From Ahrensia sp. (GTDB lineage Bacteria > Pseudomonadota > Alphaproteobacteria > Rhizobiales > Rhizobiaceae), in the NCBI GenBank assembly GCA_002706335.1, contig PAKZ01000015.1, positions 1-52,550 on the forward strand: a DNA stretch of 52,550 nt, written 5' to 3'. Below, one piece after another: positions 8,723 to 17,196 of this stretch; the stretch's first letter is position 1; each line of letters opens with the position of its first letter. Under the pieces are notes generated by a model. It was not told where the DNA came from and searched no databases. It saw only the letters and a program-made list of their open reading frames with translations. The position numbers and the translations under genes were made by a program.

Positions 8723-9885
8723 ACAGACAGGATGCAATCACCTCCGCCAGCAGGCCGTTCAGCCATGACCTCGAGATGATCCGCGGCCAGTTATGCCGCT
8801 TCATCGAGACCGAGGTGACGGCCAAGGCCGACGCCTGGGAAAGGGACGGCATGGTACCGCGCGACGTGCTGCGCCAGATGGGTGATCTGGGCGTACTCGG
8901 CATGCGCTATGACGAACGATACGGCGGCGCGGGGCTCGATGTGATGGCCAGCGTGATGCTGGCCGAAGAGGTGGGACGCTCCACCTTCGGCGGCTTCTCG
9001 GCCACAGTTCTGGTGCATACCGACATGGCCTCGCCGCATCTGGAAAACGCCGGCACTGCGGAGCAAAAAGCGCGCTGGATGCCGTCGATCACCTCGGGTG
9101 AGAAGATCACCGCCGTCGCCGTGACCGAACCGGGTGCGGGGTCCGACGTGGCTGGCATGCGCACCCGTGCAGTGCAGGACGGATCGGACTGGGTGTTGAA
9201 CGGCACCAAGATGTTCATCACCAACGGCGTGCACGGCGATCTCTATTTCGTCGGCGCCAAGACCGACCCCGATGCCAAGGGCTCGCGCGGGATCACCATG
9301 TTCGTGGTGGAAAAGGGCACGCCGGGCTTTTCGGTCGGCCGGGCGCTGAACAAGACCGGCTGGCTGTGCTCGGACACGGCCGAGCTGATCTTCGAGGATG
9401 TCCGCATCCCCGCCGAGAACGTGCTGGGCGAGGTTAACCGGGGCTTCTACTCGGTGATGAAGAACTTCCAGAACGAGCGCATCGTGCTGGGCGCGATGGC
9501 CTGCGCAGAAGCGCAGACCGCGCTGGACATGACGGTGGATTATGTCAAGCAGCGCAAGGCCTTTGGCGGCGTTTTGTGGGACAAGCAGGCGGTGCGTCTG
9601 CGCCTGGCCGATTGCCAGATCCGGATCGAGGCGGGCCGGCAGCTTGTCTATCATGCTGCCCGGCTGGACGTGGCGGGCCGCGACTGCGTGAAAGAGGTCT
9701 CGATGGTCAAAGCCTACTGCGGCGAGATGGTGAACAGCGTGCTCTACGACTGTGTGCAGTTCCACGGCGGCATGGGCTACATGCGCGAAACACCGGTGGA
9801 ACGCATGTCACGCGATGCTCGCGTTCAGGCCATTGGCGGCGGCGCCAGCGAAGTCATGCTGGGAGAAGTCGCCAAACGAATGTGA
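8719..9885 (+). CDS. Acyl-CoA dehydrogenase (isovaleryl/citronellyl-CoA dehydrogenase-like)
   Basis: An FAD-dependent acyl-CoA dehydrogenase of 388 residues. VTEPGAGSDVAGM and FITNG are the FAD/substrate-site motifs in the middle, and QFHGGMGYMRETPVERMSRD is the C-terminal family signature. The start at 8719 overlaps the stop of the carboxylase alpha subunit (ATGA) and has GGAGGACAAGAG in front of it. As the fourth enzyme of the carboxylase operon it probably makes the alpha,beta-unsaturated thioester that the carboxylase uses. Electrons would pass to the ETF encoded at 24303-25987. Chain-length preference cannot be read from the sequence. Confidence 0.93.
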   Translation: MNRQDAITSASRPFSHDLEMIRGQLCRFIETEVTAKADAWERDGMVPRDVLRQMGDLGVLGMRYDERYGGAGLDVMASVMLAEEVGRSTFGGFSATVLVHTDMASPHLENAGTAEQKARWMPSITSGEKITAVAVTEPGAGSDVAGMRTRAVQDGSDWVLNGTKMFITNGVHGDLYFVGAKTDPDAKGSRGITMFVVEKGTPGFSVGRALNKTGWLCSDTAELIFEDVRIPAENVLGEVNRGFYSVMKNFQNERIVLGAMACAEAQTALDMTVDYVKQRKAFGGVLWDKQAVRLRLADCQIRIEAGRQLVYHAARLDVAGRDCVKEVSMVKAYCGEMVNSVLYDCVQFHGGMGYMRETPVERMSRDARVQAIGGGASEVMLGEVAKRM

Positions 9886-9930
9886 ATGTACGCGCCATGG
9901 TTATGGGAAACTATTGAAAGGAAGAACGGC

Positions 9931-10509
9931 ATGCTTATTGAAGCAGGAAACCAGCGGTCTGTAATGAACCTCGCTCGCGATGTCGGCGTTATTATTCTAG
10001 GTACAATTCTTCTTGCAATCTCCGCCAAAGTCATGGTGCCGTTTTACCCGGTGCCTATGACAACCCAAACTCTCGTGGTCCTTTGTCTGGGACTGTTCCT
10101 CGGACCAGTTCGCGCCGGCGCGACCGTGGCGGTTTATCTCTTTGAGGGTATGATGGGGCTTCCGGTGTTCGCGGGCTCGCCGCCTGCCGTCGCCGGTCCA
10201 GCCTATCTTCTTGGGCCAACTGGCGGCTATCTGATTGGGTTCTTGCTTTGCGCAATTGTATCCGGCTTCGTCGCGAAGAGATTGAGCGGGACTCGACCTG
10301 TGTTCGGCGCCTTTCTGGCTGTCCTATCGGGTTCGATTGCCATCTACGTACCAGGACTTGCCTGGCTGGGAAGCTTCCTCGGCTATAATGAAAAGCTGCT
10401 CGGCGCCGGTCTGTATCCGTTCGTATCTGGGGATGTGACAAAAGCCGCAATTGCCTGCGTCCTGTTCATGATATTTCGCGATTATCATGTGATGCGGAGG
10501 ATCAGGTAG
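9931..10509 (+). CDS. bioY: BioY-type biotin transporter substrate-binding membrane protein
   Basis: About 192 residues, strongly hydrophobic, with five or six membrane spans. The BioY hallmarks are clear: AISAKVMVPFYPVPMTTQTL near the N-terminus, and PVFAG...GPTGGYLIGF in the centre. The start at 9931 is preceded by AAAGGAAG; an ATG at 9886 right after the dehydrogenase stop is possible but lacks a ribosome site. BioY is the S component of ECF biotin importers and can act alone in some bacteria; no bioMN genes are seen. It follows a biotin-dependent carboxylase operon, so it would supply that enzyme's cofactor. The gene is visibly less GC-rich than the genes before it. Confidence 0.93.
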   Translation: MLIEAGNQRSVMNLARDVGVIILGTILLAISAKVMVPFYPVPMTTQTLVVLCLGLFLGPVRAGATVAVYLFEGMMGLPVFAGSPPAVAGPAYLLGPTGGYLIGFLLCAIVSGFVAKRLSGTRPVFGAFLAVLSGSIAIYVPGLAWLGSFLGYNEKLLGAGLYPFVSGDVTKAAIACVLFMIFRDYHVMRRIR

Positions 10510-11027
10510 TTATCTGATTGGCGAGTTGCACAAAGGCCAGTTGCGGTCTGATTGCCAAACTCACTTACGCGCTACGACCAAGATGAGATGCGGCGTCTGT
10601 TCATATTGGTAGCTGCAGCGGCTGTGTAACGAAGGGTGGGCGTGCCCCGACACGGGGTCACGCCGCCACAACGTCTTTTCTTGGAGCTTTAACCGCGGTC
10701 GATCCGGCCTATTGATGAACGGATTGGAGAATCGTCTTTGAGCGGAGTTGTCACCCAACGGATCGTCGGACGAGCTTTTTCACCTTGCCGACACGACATT
10801 TCAATAGAGCCGCACGTCCTTATACGATCGAATATATTTTCGACGCCGAAACGAAGCCGAGAGGTCGTGCCATTGCATCCAACGGGAGATCGCGGCGTCA
10901 GTTTGAATTCTGCGTGGTGGCTTCCTTGATCTGAATGTCCACCGGAACCGCACGGCAGGGCGTTTTGGCAGGCTATTTGGGGCGCAGCGGGCAATTGTGT
11001 CTTGATTCTTTCGCGTTCGGCTGGATG
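10510..11027. other. Intergenic region after bioY, no gene recognised
   Basis: I see no convincing coding sequence here. The region holds a hairpin at 10639-10664 (GGCGTGCCCCG paired with CGGGGTCACGCC around an ACA loop, one bulge), about 130 bp after the bioY stop. It may terminate or stabilise the bioY transcript. Base composition stays lower in GC than in the carboxylase operon. Confidence 0.5.
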
Positions 11028-11057
11028 ATGACTTGAGATTCTAACAGATGTTAGAAT
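11028..11057 (+). promoter_or_regulatory. Promoter and perfect-palindrome operator of the CoA-transferase operon
   Basis: The operator TCTAACA-GA-TGTTAGA (11040-11055) is a perfect inverted repeat and extends one further base pair on each side. ATGACT (11028-11033) and TAGAAT (11052-11057) are 18 bp apart, so the operator fills the spacer and covers the -10. The gene start is 40 bp downstream. Confidence 0.75.
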
Positions 11058-11096
11058 AAGCTGACTGGGAGCTACCTTGGACGAAAGGTCGGAATA

Positions 11097-12311
11097 ATGA
11101 TTGGGCCACTGGAGAACCTCCGCATCGTTGAACTCGGGCATGTTATCGCCGGACCACTTGCCGCTTCTCTGCTTTCCGACTTCGGAGCGAAGGTCGTCAA
11201 GGTGGAGACGCCCGGACGTCCGGACATGATGCGTGACCTTGGCCCTACGGCGTCCGATGGCGTGGGGGTGTGGTGGAAGACACTCGCGCGCAACAAGCAA
11301 ATCCTTGGTCTCGACTGGAAACGCGAAGAGGGGTTGAAGGTACTCCGCAAGCTTGTGGAACGCTCGGATATGCTAGTCGAGAACTTCCGGCCTGGCGTGT
11401 TGGAGCGGGCCGGTATCGGCCCCGAGGTGCTGCACGGTTGGAATCCCGATCTTGTGATCCTCAGAGTGTCGGGATACGGCCAGGATGGTCCGATGCGCGA
11501 TACGCCAGCATTCGGACGTGCGGCGGAGGCGATGAGTGGTCTTGCGCATCTGACCGGTTTTGCCGATGGTTCGCCGATGCACCCTGGATTTCCCGCCGCT
11601 GACAGCACGACAGGGTTGATGGGGGCGCTTGGGCTGATGATCGCGCTATATGCGCGGGAACGCGGTGTGGTGCGCGGGCAGGTCGTGGATCTGGCCGTTT
11701 TTGAGGCGCTCTTGCGACTGATAGATTATCATGTACCCGCGGTCACGGGCGCCGGCATCGCGCCGATCCGCAATGGACTGCGACAACCAATGGATTTTGC
11801 GCCCGGCGGAATGTTTCGTACCCGCGACGGAATATGGGTCACCGTTTCCGCCGGCAGTGCCGAAACAGCGCGGCGTCTCCTGCGCGCGGTTGGCGGCGAC
11901 TCCTTGGCCGATGATCCGAGATTTGCGAGCCTGCACAGCATGTCACAACACATGACGGAGGTGTTTGACGCGCTTAATGCCTACATCACGGCGCGTGATT
12001 TCTCAGAGGTTGAAGCGGAGTTCGAACGTCACGATGCGGTGGCAGCTCCCGTTTTGTCGGTCGAGCAGATAATCGACGATCCGCAGATTTCCCATCGGGG
12101 AGATATAGCCTCGGTAGAAGACGACCCGACACATGTTGTTGGTCCGGTCCCGCATTTCAGCATCACACCAGGTGTCTTGCGCTGGCTCGGCCGCCCTCGA
12201 GGGGCGGATACTGCCGCCGTGCTGGAAGAGCTTGGTTATGACGACGTACAAATCGCCGATCTAGCGAGGACAGGATGTATTGAGACCGCCCTTGAGGAGG
12301 AACGGACATGA
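11097..12311 (+). CDS. Family III CoA-transferase (CaiB/BaiF)
   Basis: The 404-residue protein matches the formyl-CoA transferase/CaiB fold: GPLAASLLSDFGAKVVKVE, ENFRPGVLERAG, SGYGQDGPM. The residue equivalent to the catalytic aspartate of formyl-CoA transferase is Asp169 in GFPAADSTTG, at the expected position. It should move CoA between a short donor and the pathway acid. The downstream dehydrogenase overlaps it by ATGA, which suggests it activates the substrate that this dehydrogenase then oxidises. It is one of four family III proteins in the window; the one at 33781 is a racemase by its active site. Confidence 0.92.
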   Translation: MIGPLENLRIVELGHVIAGPLAASLLSDFGAKVVKVETPGRPDMMRDLGPTASDGVGVWWKTLARNKQILGLDWKREEGLKVLRKLVERSDMLVENFRPGVLERAGIGPEVLHGWNPDLVILRVSGYGQDGPMRDTPAFGRAAEAMSGLAHLTGFADGSPMHPGFPAADSTTGLMGALGLMIALYARERGVVRGQVVDLAVFEALLRLIDYHVPAVTGAGIAPIRNGLRQPMDFAPGGMFRTRDGIWVTVSAGSAETARRLLRAVGGDSLADDPRFASLHSMSQHMTEVFDALNAYITARDFSEVEAEFERHDAVAAPVLSVEQIIDDPQISHRGDIASVEDDPTHVVGPVPHFSITPGVLRWLGRPRGADTAAVLEELGYDDVQIADLARTGCIETALEEERT

Positions 12312-13474
12312 CATTCAGGATGTCTGAGCAACAGAGCGAAATCCGCGAAAGTATTCTGCGGATTTGCGCGCGTTTCGACGACGAGTACTGGCTTGAACGG
12401 GACAGCAAGGGAGGCTTTCCACACGATTTGCACCTGGCTATGGCGCAAGGTGGTTGGCTGGGAATCGCGATGCCCGAGGAGGTCGGCGGCGCGGGATTGG
12501 GGATCACAGAAGCGACGGTCATGATGCAGGCGATCGCAGAATCGGGTGGAGGCGCCAGCGCCGCTTCCGCCATTCACATGAACATTTTCGGGCTCAATCC
12601 GGTCGTGAAGTTCGGTTCGGCTGAGCAGAAAGCACGGATGCTGAAGCCCCTGATCGAAGGACGGGAGAAGGCGTGTTTTGCGGTAACCGAACCAACTACG
12701 GGCCTCGACACCACCAAGCTCAGGACCATGGCGGTGAAAAAGGGGGATCACTATGTGGTGCATGGCCAAAAGGTATGGATCTCGACCGCACAAGTTGCCG
12801 ACAAAATGTTACTTCTAGCGCGGACAACGCCGCTAGCGGATGTTGAGAAGCCAACCGAGGGACTGAGCCTGTTCTATACCGATCTCGACCGGAGATTCGT
12901 TGATGTACGCGAGATCGAAAAGATGGGTCGTAAGGCGGTTGATTCCAATGAAGTGTTCATCGACGGGCTGCCGATCCCGGCCAATCACCTGATTGGCGAA
13001 GAAGGGCAGGGTTTTCGTCAGATACTTCATGGCCTGAATCCCGAACGCATCCTGGTGGCCGGCGAATGTATCGGCATCGCGCGCAACGCAATCACCCGTG
13101 CAGCGGGGTATGCCAAGGAGCGCTCCGTATTTGGTCGTCCCATTGGTCAAAATCAGGGCGTCCAGCATCCGCTGGCCAAGGCTTGGGCGAAAGTCGAGGC
13201 AGCCAACCTCATGGTCATGCATGCTGCTGAGCTGTACGACTCACAACTGTCCTGCGGTGTGGAAGCCAATGCGGCAAAGCTCCTCGCCGCGGAGGCAGCC
13301 GTCGAGGCGACACAGGTCGCCCAATTGACCTTTGGCGGGTTTGGGTACGCCAAGGAATACCATGTTGAACGTCTCGTGCGCGAAGCGCTGTTGTTCCACA
13401 TCGTGCCTGTCACGCCTCACATGCTGATGTCTTTCATTGCGGAAAAAGCGCTCGGACTTCCAAAGTCCTATTAG
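12308..13474 (+). CDS. Acyl-CoA dehydrogenase
   Basis: The product has 388 residues with the acyl-CoA dehydrogenase fold. AVTEPTTGLDTTKL stands in place of the common EPGAGSD motif, and QKVWIST and LTFGGFGYAKEYHVER are the usual FAD and C-terminal segments. The start overlaps the CoA-transferase stop and is preceded by GAGGAGGAACGG. The altered central motif (TTGLD for AGSD) sets it apart from the other four dehydrogenases of the window and points to a distinct subfamily. Operon context links it to the acid activated by the preceding CoA-transferase. Confidence 0.92.
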   Translation: MTFRMSEQQSEIRESILRICARFDDEYWLERDSKGGFPHDLHLAMAQGGWLGIAMPEEVGGAGLGITEATVMMQAIAESGGGASAASAIHMNIFGLNPVVKFGSAEQKARMLKPLIEGREKACFAVTEPTTGLDTTKLRTMAVKKGDHYVVHGQKVWISTAQVADKMLLLARTTPLADVEKPTEGLSLFYTDLDRRFVDVREIEKMGRKAVDSNEVFIDGLPIPANHLIGEEGQGFRQILHGLNPERILVAGECIGIARNAITRAAGYAKERSVFGRPIGQNQGVQHPLAKAWAKVEAANLMVMHAAELYDSQLSCGVEANAAKLLAAEAAVEATQVAQLTFGGFGYAKEYHVERLVREALLFHIVPVTPHMLMSFIAEKALGLPKSY

Positions 13475-13511
13475 TTTCGAGCCTGATCTCTGTGCGTAGC
13501 ACGACGCAGGC

Positions 13512-13540
13512 TTGACCAGTTTTCTAACGCGTGTTAGATT
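13512..13540 (+). promoter_or_regulatory. Promoter and operator of the importer/SDR operon
   Basis: TTGACC (13512-13517) and TAGATT (13535-13540) are 17 bp apart. The palindrome TCTAACG-CG-TGTTAGA (13523-13538) overlaps the -10 and fills the spacer, a layout suited to repression. The first gene starts 38 bp downstream. This could serve a transcript running to the terminator at 26047. Confidence 0.75.
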
Positions 13541-13578
13541 AAATCTGAAAATGACCCTTACTGGGTACGGGAGGAGAC

Positions 13579-14436
13579 ATGACGGCGAAGGCTGTGTTCG
13601 GGTCGTCGATGGACGATCTGAAGCAACGACCAACTGTGTATGCGAGTGGCCTCTTTGCGGGCAAAGGTGTCGTGATCACAGGTGCAGGCGGGGGGCTTGG
13701 CTTCGCAATCGCGGTCTTGTTTGCGCGGCTTGGCGCCAACATTGCTATCAATGGCCGAAACGAAGAGAAGTTGGACGTAGCTGCAAAATACCTGCGCGGC
13801 TTCGGGGGCAAAGTGCTGTCGCAGTCCATGTCCATCCGAGATCCGGAGCAGGTAACATCGTTTGTGGAAGCGGCCGAGCGAGAGCTCGGGGGCATCGATG
13901 TCCTTGTCAACAATGCCGGCGGCCAATTCCCGCAGCCTGCCATCGAATATTCGGTGAAGGGTTGGAACGCCGTCATCGACACCAACCTCAACGGAACCTG
14001 GTGGATGATGCAGGCGACGGCGCGGCGATGGATTGAGGCAAAGCGGCCGGGTTCAATCATCAGCATCGTTGCCGATGTCTGGCGAGGCATGCCGGGAATC
14101 GCTCACAGTTGCGCTGCGCGAGCGGGCGTCATCTATTTGTCCAAATCGGTCGCCGTGGAATGGGCTCCCCACAACATCAGAGTGAACTGCGTCGCGCCCG
14201 GCTGTTGTGAAAGCAACGGGTTCCACAACTACACTGCTGAAGGCGCCGCAACCTTCGAAGAATCAAATCCGATGAGACATGCCGGTGACGAGTGGGACGT
14301 TGCCGAAGCAGTTGTTTATTTGGCTGCGTCGTCCGCCAAATTCATTACCGGAGAGGTCTTGAATGTCGATGGTGGGCAGCAATTGTGGGGTGATCCATGG
14401 CCGACGGGGCGCCCAGAATATTTCCGCATCGCCTAA
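13579..14436 (+). CDS. SDR-family reductase resembling 2,4-dienoyl-CoA reductase
   Basis: An SDR of 285 residues with the cofactor loop TGAGGGLGFAIA and LVNNAGGQFPQPA. The NNAGGQFPQPA and NLNGTWWMMQ segments are typical of the 2,4-dienoyl-CoA reductase branch. The usual Tyr-xxx-Lys pair is absent: where YxxxK is expected the sequence reads AHSCAARAGV. Dienoyl-CoA reductases also depart from the classical tetrad, which supports this branch rather than an inactive enzyme. Such a reductase would help remove double bonds from an unsaturated acyl chain. It heads the operon that carries the ABC importer. Confidence 0.82.
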   Translation: MTAKAVFGSSMDDLKQRPTVYASGLFAGKGVVITGAGGGLGFAIAVLFARLGANIAINGRNEEKLDVAAKYLRGFGGKVLSQSMSIRDPEQVTSFVEAAERELGGIDVLVNNAGGQFPQPAIEYSVKGWNAVIDTNLNGTWWMMQATARRWIEAKRPGSIISIVADVWRGMPGIAHSCAARAGVIYLSKSVAVEWAPHNIRVNCVAPGCCESNGFHNYTAEGAATFEESNPMRHAGDEWDVAEAVVYLAASSAKFITGEVLNVDGGQQLWGDPWPTGRPEYFRIA

Positions 14437-14477
14437 ATTTCTTTGGAGGTCTCGAACATGCCGGAAACGCAAAGCGG

Positions 14478-15284
14478 ATGAAATATATGCGACCTGAAAA
14501 ACACCAACCCCATGATGAAGCGATTCTGGAATGCGTCGGTATTGAGCGCCGATTCGGAGGTGTCGTCGCCGTAACTGGTGTGGACCTCGCCATCAATCCT
14601 GGTGAGATCTTTGGTCTTGTTGGCCCGAATGGAAGCGGCAAGACCACGATTACAAACGCGATTTCGGGATTTTATCCGCCGAACAAGGGTGTAGTTCGCA
14701 TAGCGGGAAAGGATGTCACCGGCGTGGCGCCACACAAGGTAGCCAAACTTGGTGTTGCACGGACGTTTCAGAATCTCGCCCTCTTCAACGGAATGAGTGT
14801 ACTCGACAACGTTCTATTGGGAAGACACATACATATGCATCCAGGTGTTCTTCCGACGGCGCTCTATTGGTGGATGGCCCGGCGCGAAGAAATCGCGAAC
14901 CGAATGATTGTCGAGGAAGTGATCGAGTTCCTTCAGCTTGAGAGTGTTCGCAACGAGTTGGTCGACGGCCTTCCCATCGGATTGAAGAAACGGGTCGAGC
15001 TCGCTCGAGCTTTGGTGTCGGAGCCGAGAATGTTGATTCTTGATGAGCCAATGGCCGGCATGAACCAGGAAGAGAAGGGGTATATGGCTCGCTTCATTCT
15101 GGATGCACGTGCCGAACGGGGAATCAGCGTTCTTCTGATCGAGCACCACATGGATGTGATTGTCGGAATTTGCGACAGAATGCTCGCGCTCAATTACGGC
15201 GAGATGATCGCCGGGGGCATTCCGAGGGAGGTTGTCAAGGATCCGCGGGTCATCGAAGCCTACATCGGAGGTGCGCATGGCTGA
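14478..15284 (+). CDS. Branched-chain-type ABC transporter ATP-binding protein (LivG-like)
   Basis: About 268 residues. The Walker A motif GPNGSGKTT and Walker B LILDEPMAGMN are intact, and LLIEHHMDVI is the H-loop. The signature motif is LPIGLKKR instead of LSGGQ. The start at 14478 was chosen because it overlaps the stop of a tiny upstream frame (14458-14481, MPETQSG) that has the good ribosome site TTGGAGG, so translation may be coupled; ATG at 14487 is also possible. Together with the genes to 22598 it forms a LivG-ligase-LivH-LivM-LivF-LivK-type importer that probably brings in a carboxylic acid rather than an amino acid. Confidence 0.9.
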   Translation: MKYMRPEKHQPHDEAILECVGIERRFGGVVAVTGVDLAINPGEIFGLVGPNGSGKTTITNAISGFYPPNKGVVRIAGKDVTGVAPHKVAKLGVARTFQNLALFNGMSVLDNVLLGRHIHMHPGVLPTALYWWMARREEIANRMIVEEVIEFLQLESVRNELVDGLPIGLKKRVELARALVSEPRMLILDEPMAGMNQEEKGYMARFILDARAERGISVLLIEHHMDVIVGICDRMLALNYGEMIAGGIPREVVKDPRVIEAYIGGAHG

Positions 15285-17196
15285 TTCTGTTCTTGATCGG
15301 CCGATCGCGGCTGAAACCATCGGAACTGTACTAGCGCGAAACGCAGACAAGCACGGGTCGGATATTGCTATTCGAGAGAAGGAGCTTGGTATATGGAAAG
15401 AGACCAACTGGGCTGAATACACTGAGGAAGTTCTCGCCTGTTCAGCCGGCCTCGAGAAAATCGGTATAAAACCCGGTCAGGCAGTCCTGATTCTGGGTGA
15501 CAACAGAGCGCGCTTGTACGCAGGAATGACCGCGCTCGCGTTGATCGGTGCCTACGCGATGCCCGCTTATCCTGGCGTAACACTAGACGAGCTCCGGCAT
15601 TTTGTGGGCGAGGTCGAGATCGTCGCTGCCTTTGCCGAAGATCAGGAACAGGTGGATAAGATCCTGGAGCTGCGCGATGCTGGAGCGAAGGGAATTCTTC
15701 ATATTATATATGTCGAAGAACGTGGGCTCGGATTCTATGAAGCCGACGGGCTGATGTCATGGGAACACCTGACCCAGGTCGGCAGGCATCATCTCAACGA
15801 AGACCCGAAGCGGCGTGATGAACTCATTCACCGGACCAAGCCGGACGACCCGGCGGTGTTCCTGCATTCGTCAGGTACTACCGGAAAGCCTAAAGGCGTC
15901 GTTCTCAGTCAGAAGAACGTCTTAGCCGCAGCGCGCAACGGTTTCGCTGCCGGTGCATTCGATATCGGCGAAGAGGTTCTGGCCTATTTGCCGATGGCGT
16001 GGGTCGGCGACTACGCAATAACTGTCGCGGCCGCGTTGCTTCTACGTTTCACCGTCAGTGTACCAGAGCGGCAGGAGACCGTTATTCGGGACATGCGCGA
16101 GATTGCTCCCACATTCTACCTGGCCGCGCCCAGGAGCTGGGACAACATCCTGACCACGATACAGGTTGGTATTGAAAATTCGACACCGTTGAAGAAGTGG
16201 TTGTACCACTTCTTCATGAACAGGGCGGTGGCCGTGGAAACGCGCAAGCTCGCCGGCAAAGACGGCGGTGTGCTGGAACCCCTGATTCGGCTGTTGGGCG
16301 AGGCACTCATATTCGGACCAATCAAAGACCAGTTCGGCATGAATCGACTGAACAACGCATTTACTGGTGGCGAAGCCATTGGTGAGGATACGTTCGTCTT
16401 CTACCGTGCAATCGGCATCAAACTGCGCCAGCTTTACGGTCAGACCGAAAACAGCGCGATCAATACGATCCAGTCACGGAGTGAAGTGCGCCTTCACTCC
16501 GTCGGCAAGCCGGCTCCGGGTGTAGAGGTTGCAATCGCGGATGACGGCGAGATCCTCTTGCGATCCGAAAGCGTGTTCGAGGGCTATTACAACAACCCCG
16601 AGGCCTCGGCCGAGGCTCTGAGGGACGGTTGGCTGCGCACGGGCGACGCCGGGTATCTCGAAGAAGACGGGCATCTTGTGGTCTTGGGTCGCGTTTCGGA
16701 GGTGATGTATACTGCCGGGGGCGAGCGTTACGTGCCCAACTACATCGAAAACCGCCTGAAATTCAGCCCTTACATAAAGGATGCCGCCGTGATCGGCGCC
16801 GGGCGGGAGGAATTGACCGCGATGGTTTGCATCGATTTCGATGCTGTCGGGCATTGGGCCGAGGTCAATGGTGTGCCTTATGTCTCATTTGCCGATCTCT
16901 CGCAGCGCGACGAGGTTGCCACGCTTCTCCACGAAGCCTTTCGGCGGGTGAACGCCGTGATATCCGAACCACTGCAAGTCAAGCGTTTCGTAAGTCTGCC
17001 CAAGGAGTTCGATCCCGACGACGGCGAAATAACCCGGACGCGCAAGTTGCGCCGGAGTGTGGTCGAGGATCGTTACGACATCGTGATCAGGGCGTTTTAC
17101 GATGGCTCCAGCGAAGTTCGAATGAGTGCCCAAGTGACTTACGAGTCCGGCGAAATCGGGAAGGTCGAGCGAACCCTCCCCATCAGGGAGGTATAG
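15277..17196 (+). CDS. AMP-forming acyl-CoA ligase (long-chain type) embedded in the importer operon
   Basis: The 639-residue adenylate-forming enzyme has the phosphate loop LHSSGTTGKPKGV, LYGQTE, and the hinge region WLRTGDAGYLEEDGHLVVLGR. It activates a carboxylic acid to its CoA ester through an acyl-AMP. The start at 15277 is preceded by CGGAGG and overlaps the LivG-like stop by eight bases. Its place inside the transporter operon suggests coupled import and activation. Length and C-terminal insertions match long-chain/very-long-chain ligases. The exact acid is unknown. Confidence 0.92.
   Translation: MADSVLDRPIAAETIGTVLARNADKHGSDIAIREKELGIWKETNWAEYTEEVLACSAGLEKIGIKPGQAVLILGDNRARLYAGMTALALIGAYAMPAYPGVTLDELRHFVGEVEIVAAFAEDQEQVDKILELRDAGAKGILHIIYVEERGLGFYEADGLMSWEHLTQVGRHHLNEDPKRRDELIHRTKPDDPAVFLHSSGTTGKPKGVVLSQKNVLAAARNGFAAGAFDIGEEVLAYLPMAWVGDYAITVAAALLLRFTVSVPERQETVIRDMREIAPTFYLAAPRSWDNILTTIQVGIENSTPLKKWLYHFFMNRAVAVETRKLAGKDGGVLEPLIRLLGEALIFGPIKDQFGMNRLNNAFTGGEAIGEDTFVFYRAIGIKLRQLYGQTENSAINTIQSRSEVRLHSVGKPAPGVEVAIADDGEILLRSESVFEGYYNNPEASAEALRDGWLRTGDAGYLEEDGHLVVLGRVSEVMYTAGGERYVPNYIENRLKFSPYIKDAAVIGAGREELTAMVCIDFDAVGHWAEVNGVPYVSFADLSQRDEVATLLHEAFRRVNAVISEPLQVKRFVSLPKEFDPDDGEITRTRKLRRSVVEDRYDIVIRAFYDGSSEVRMSAQVTYESGEIGKVERTLPIREV

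Noticed and set aside
4320-9885. Calling the carboxylase operon a leucine (liu) operon
   Set aside because: Gene order fits, but no HMG-CoA lyase is present and the surroundings point to other branched acids; left at the family level.
10689-11300. 203-codon minus-strand frame across the promoter of the CoA-transferase gene
   Set aside because: It runs through the promoter and operator into the antisense of the CoA-transferase and has no domain features.
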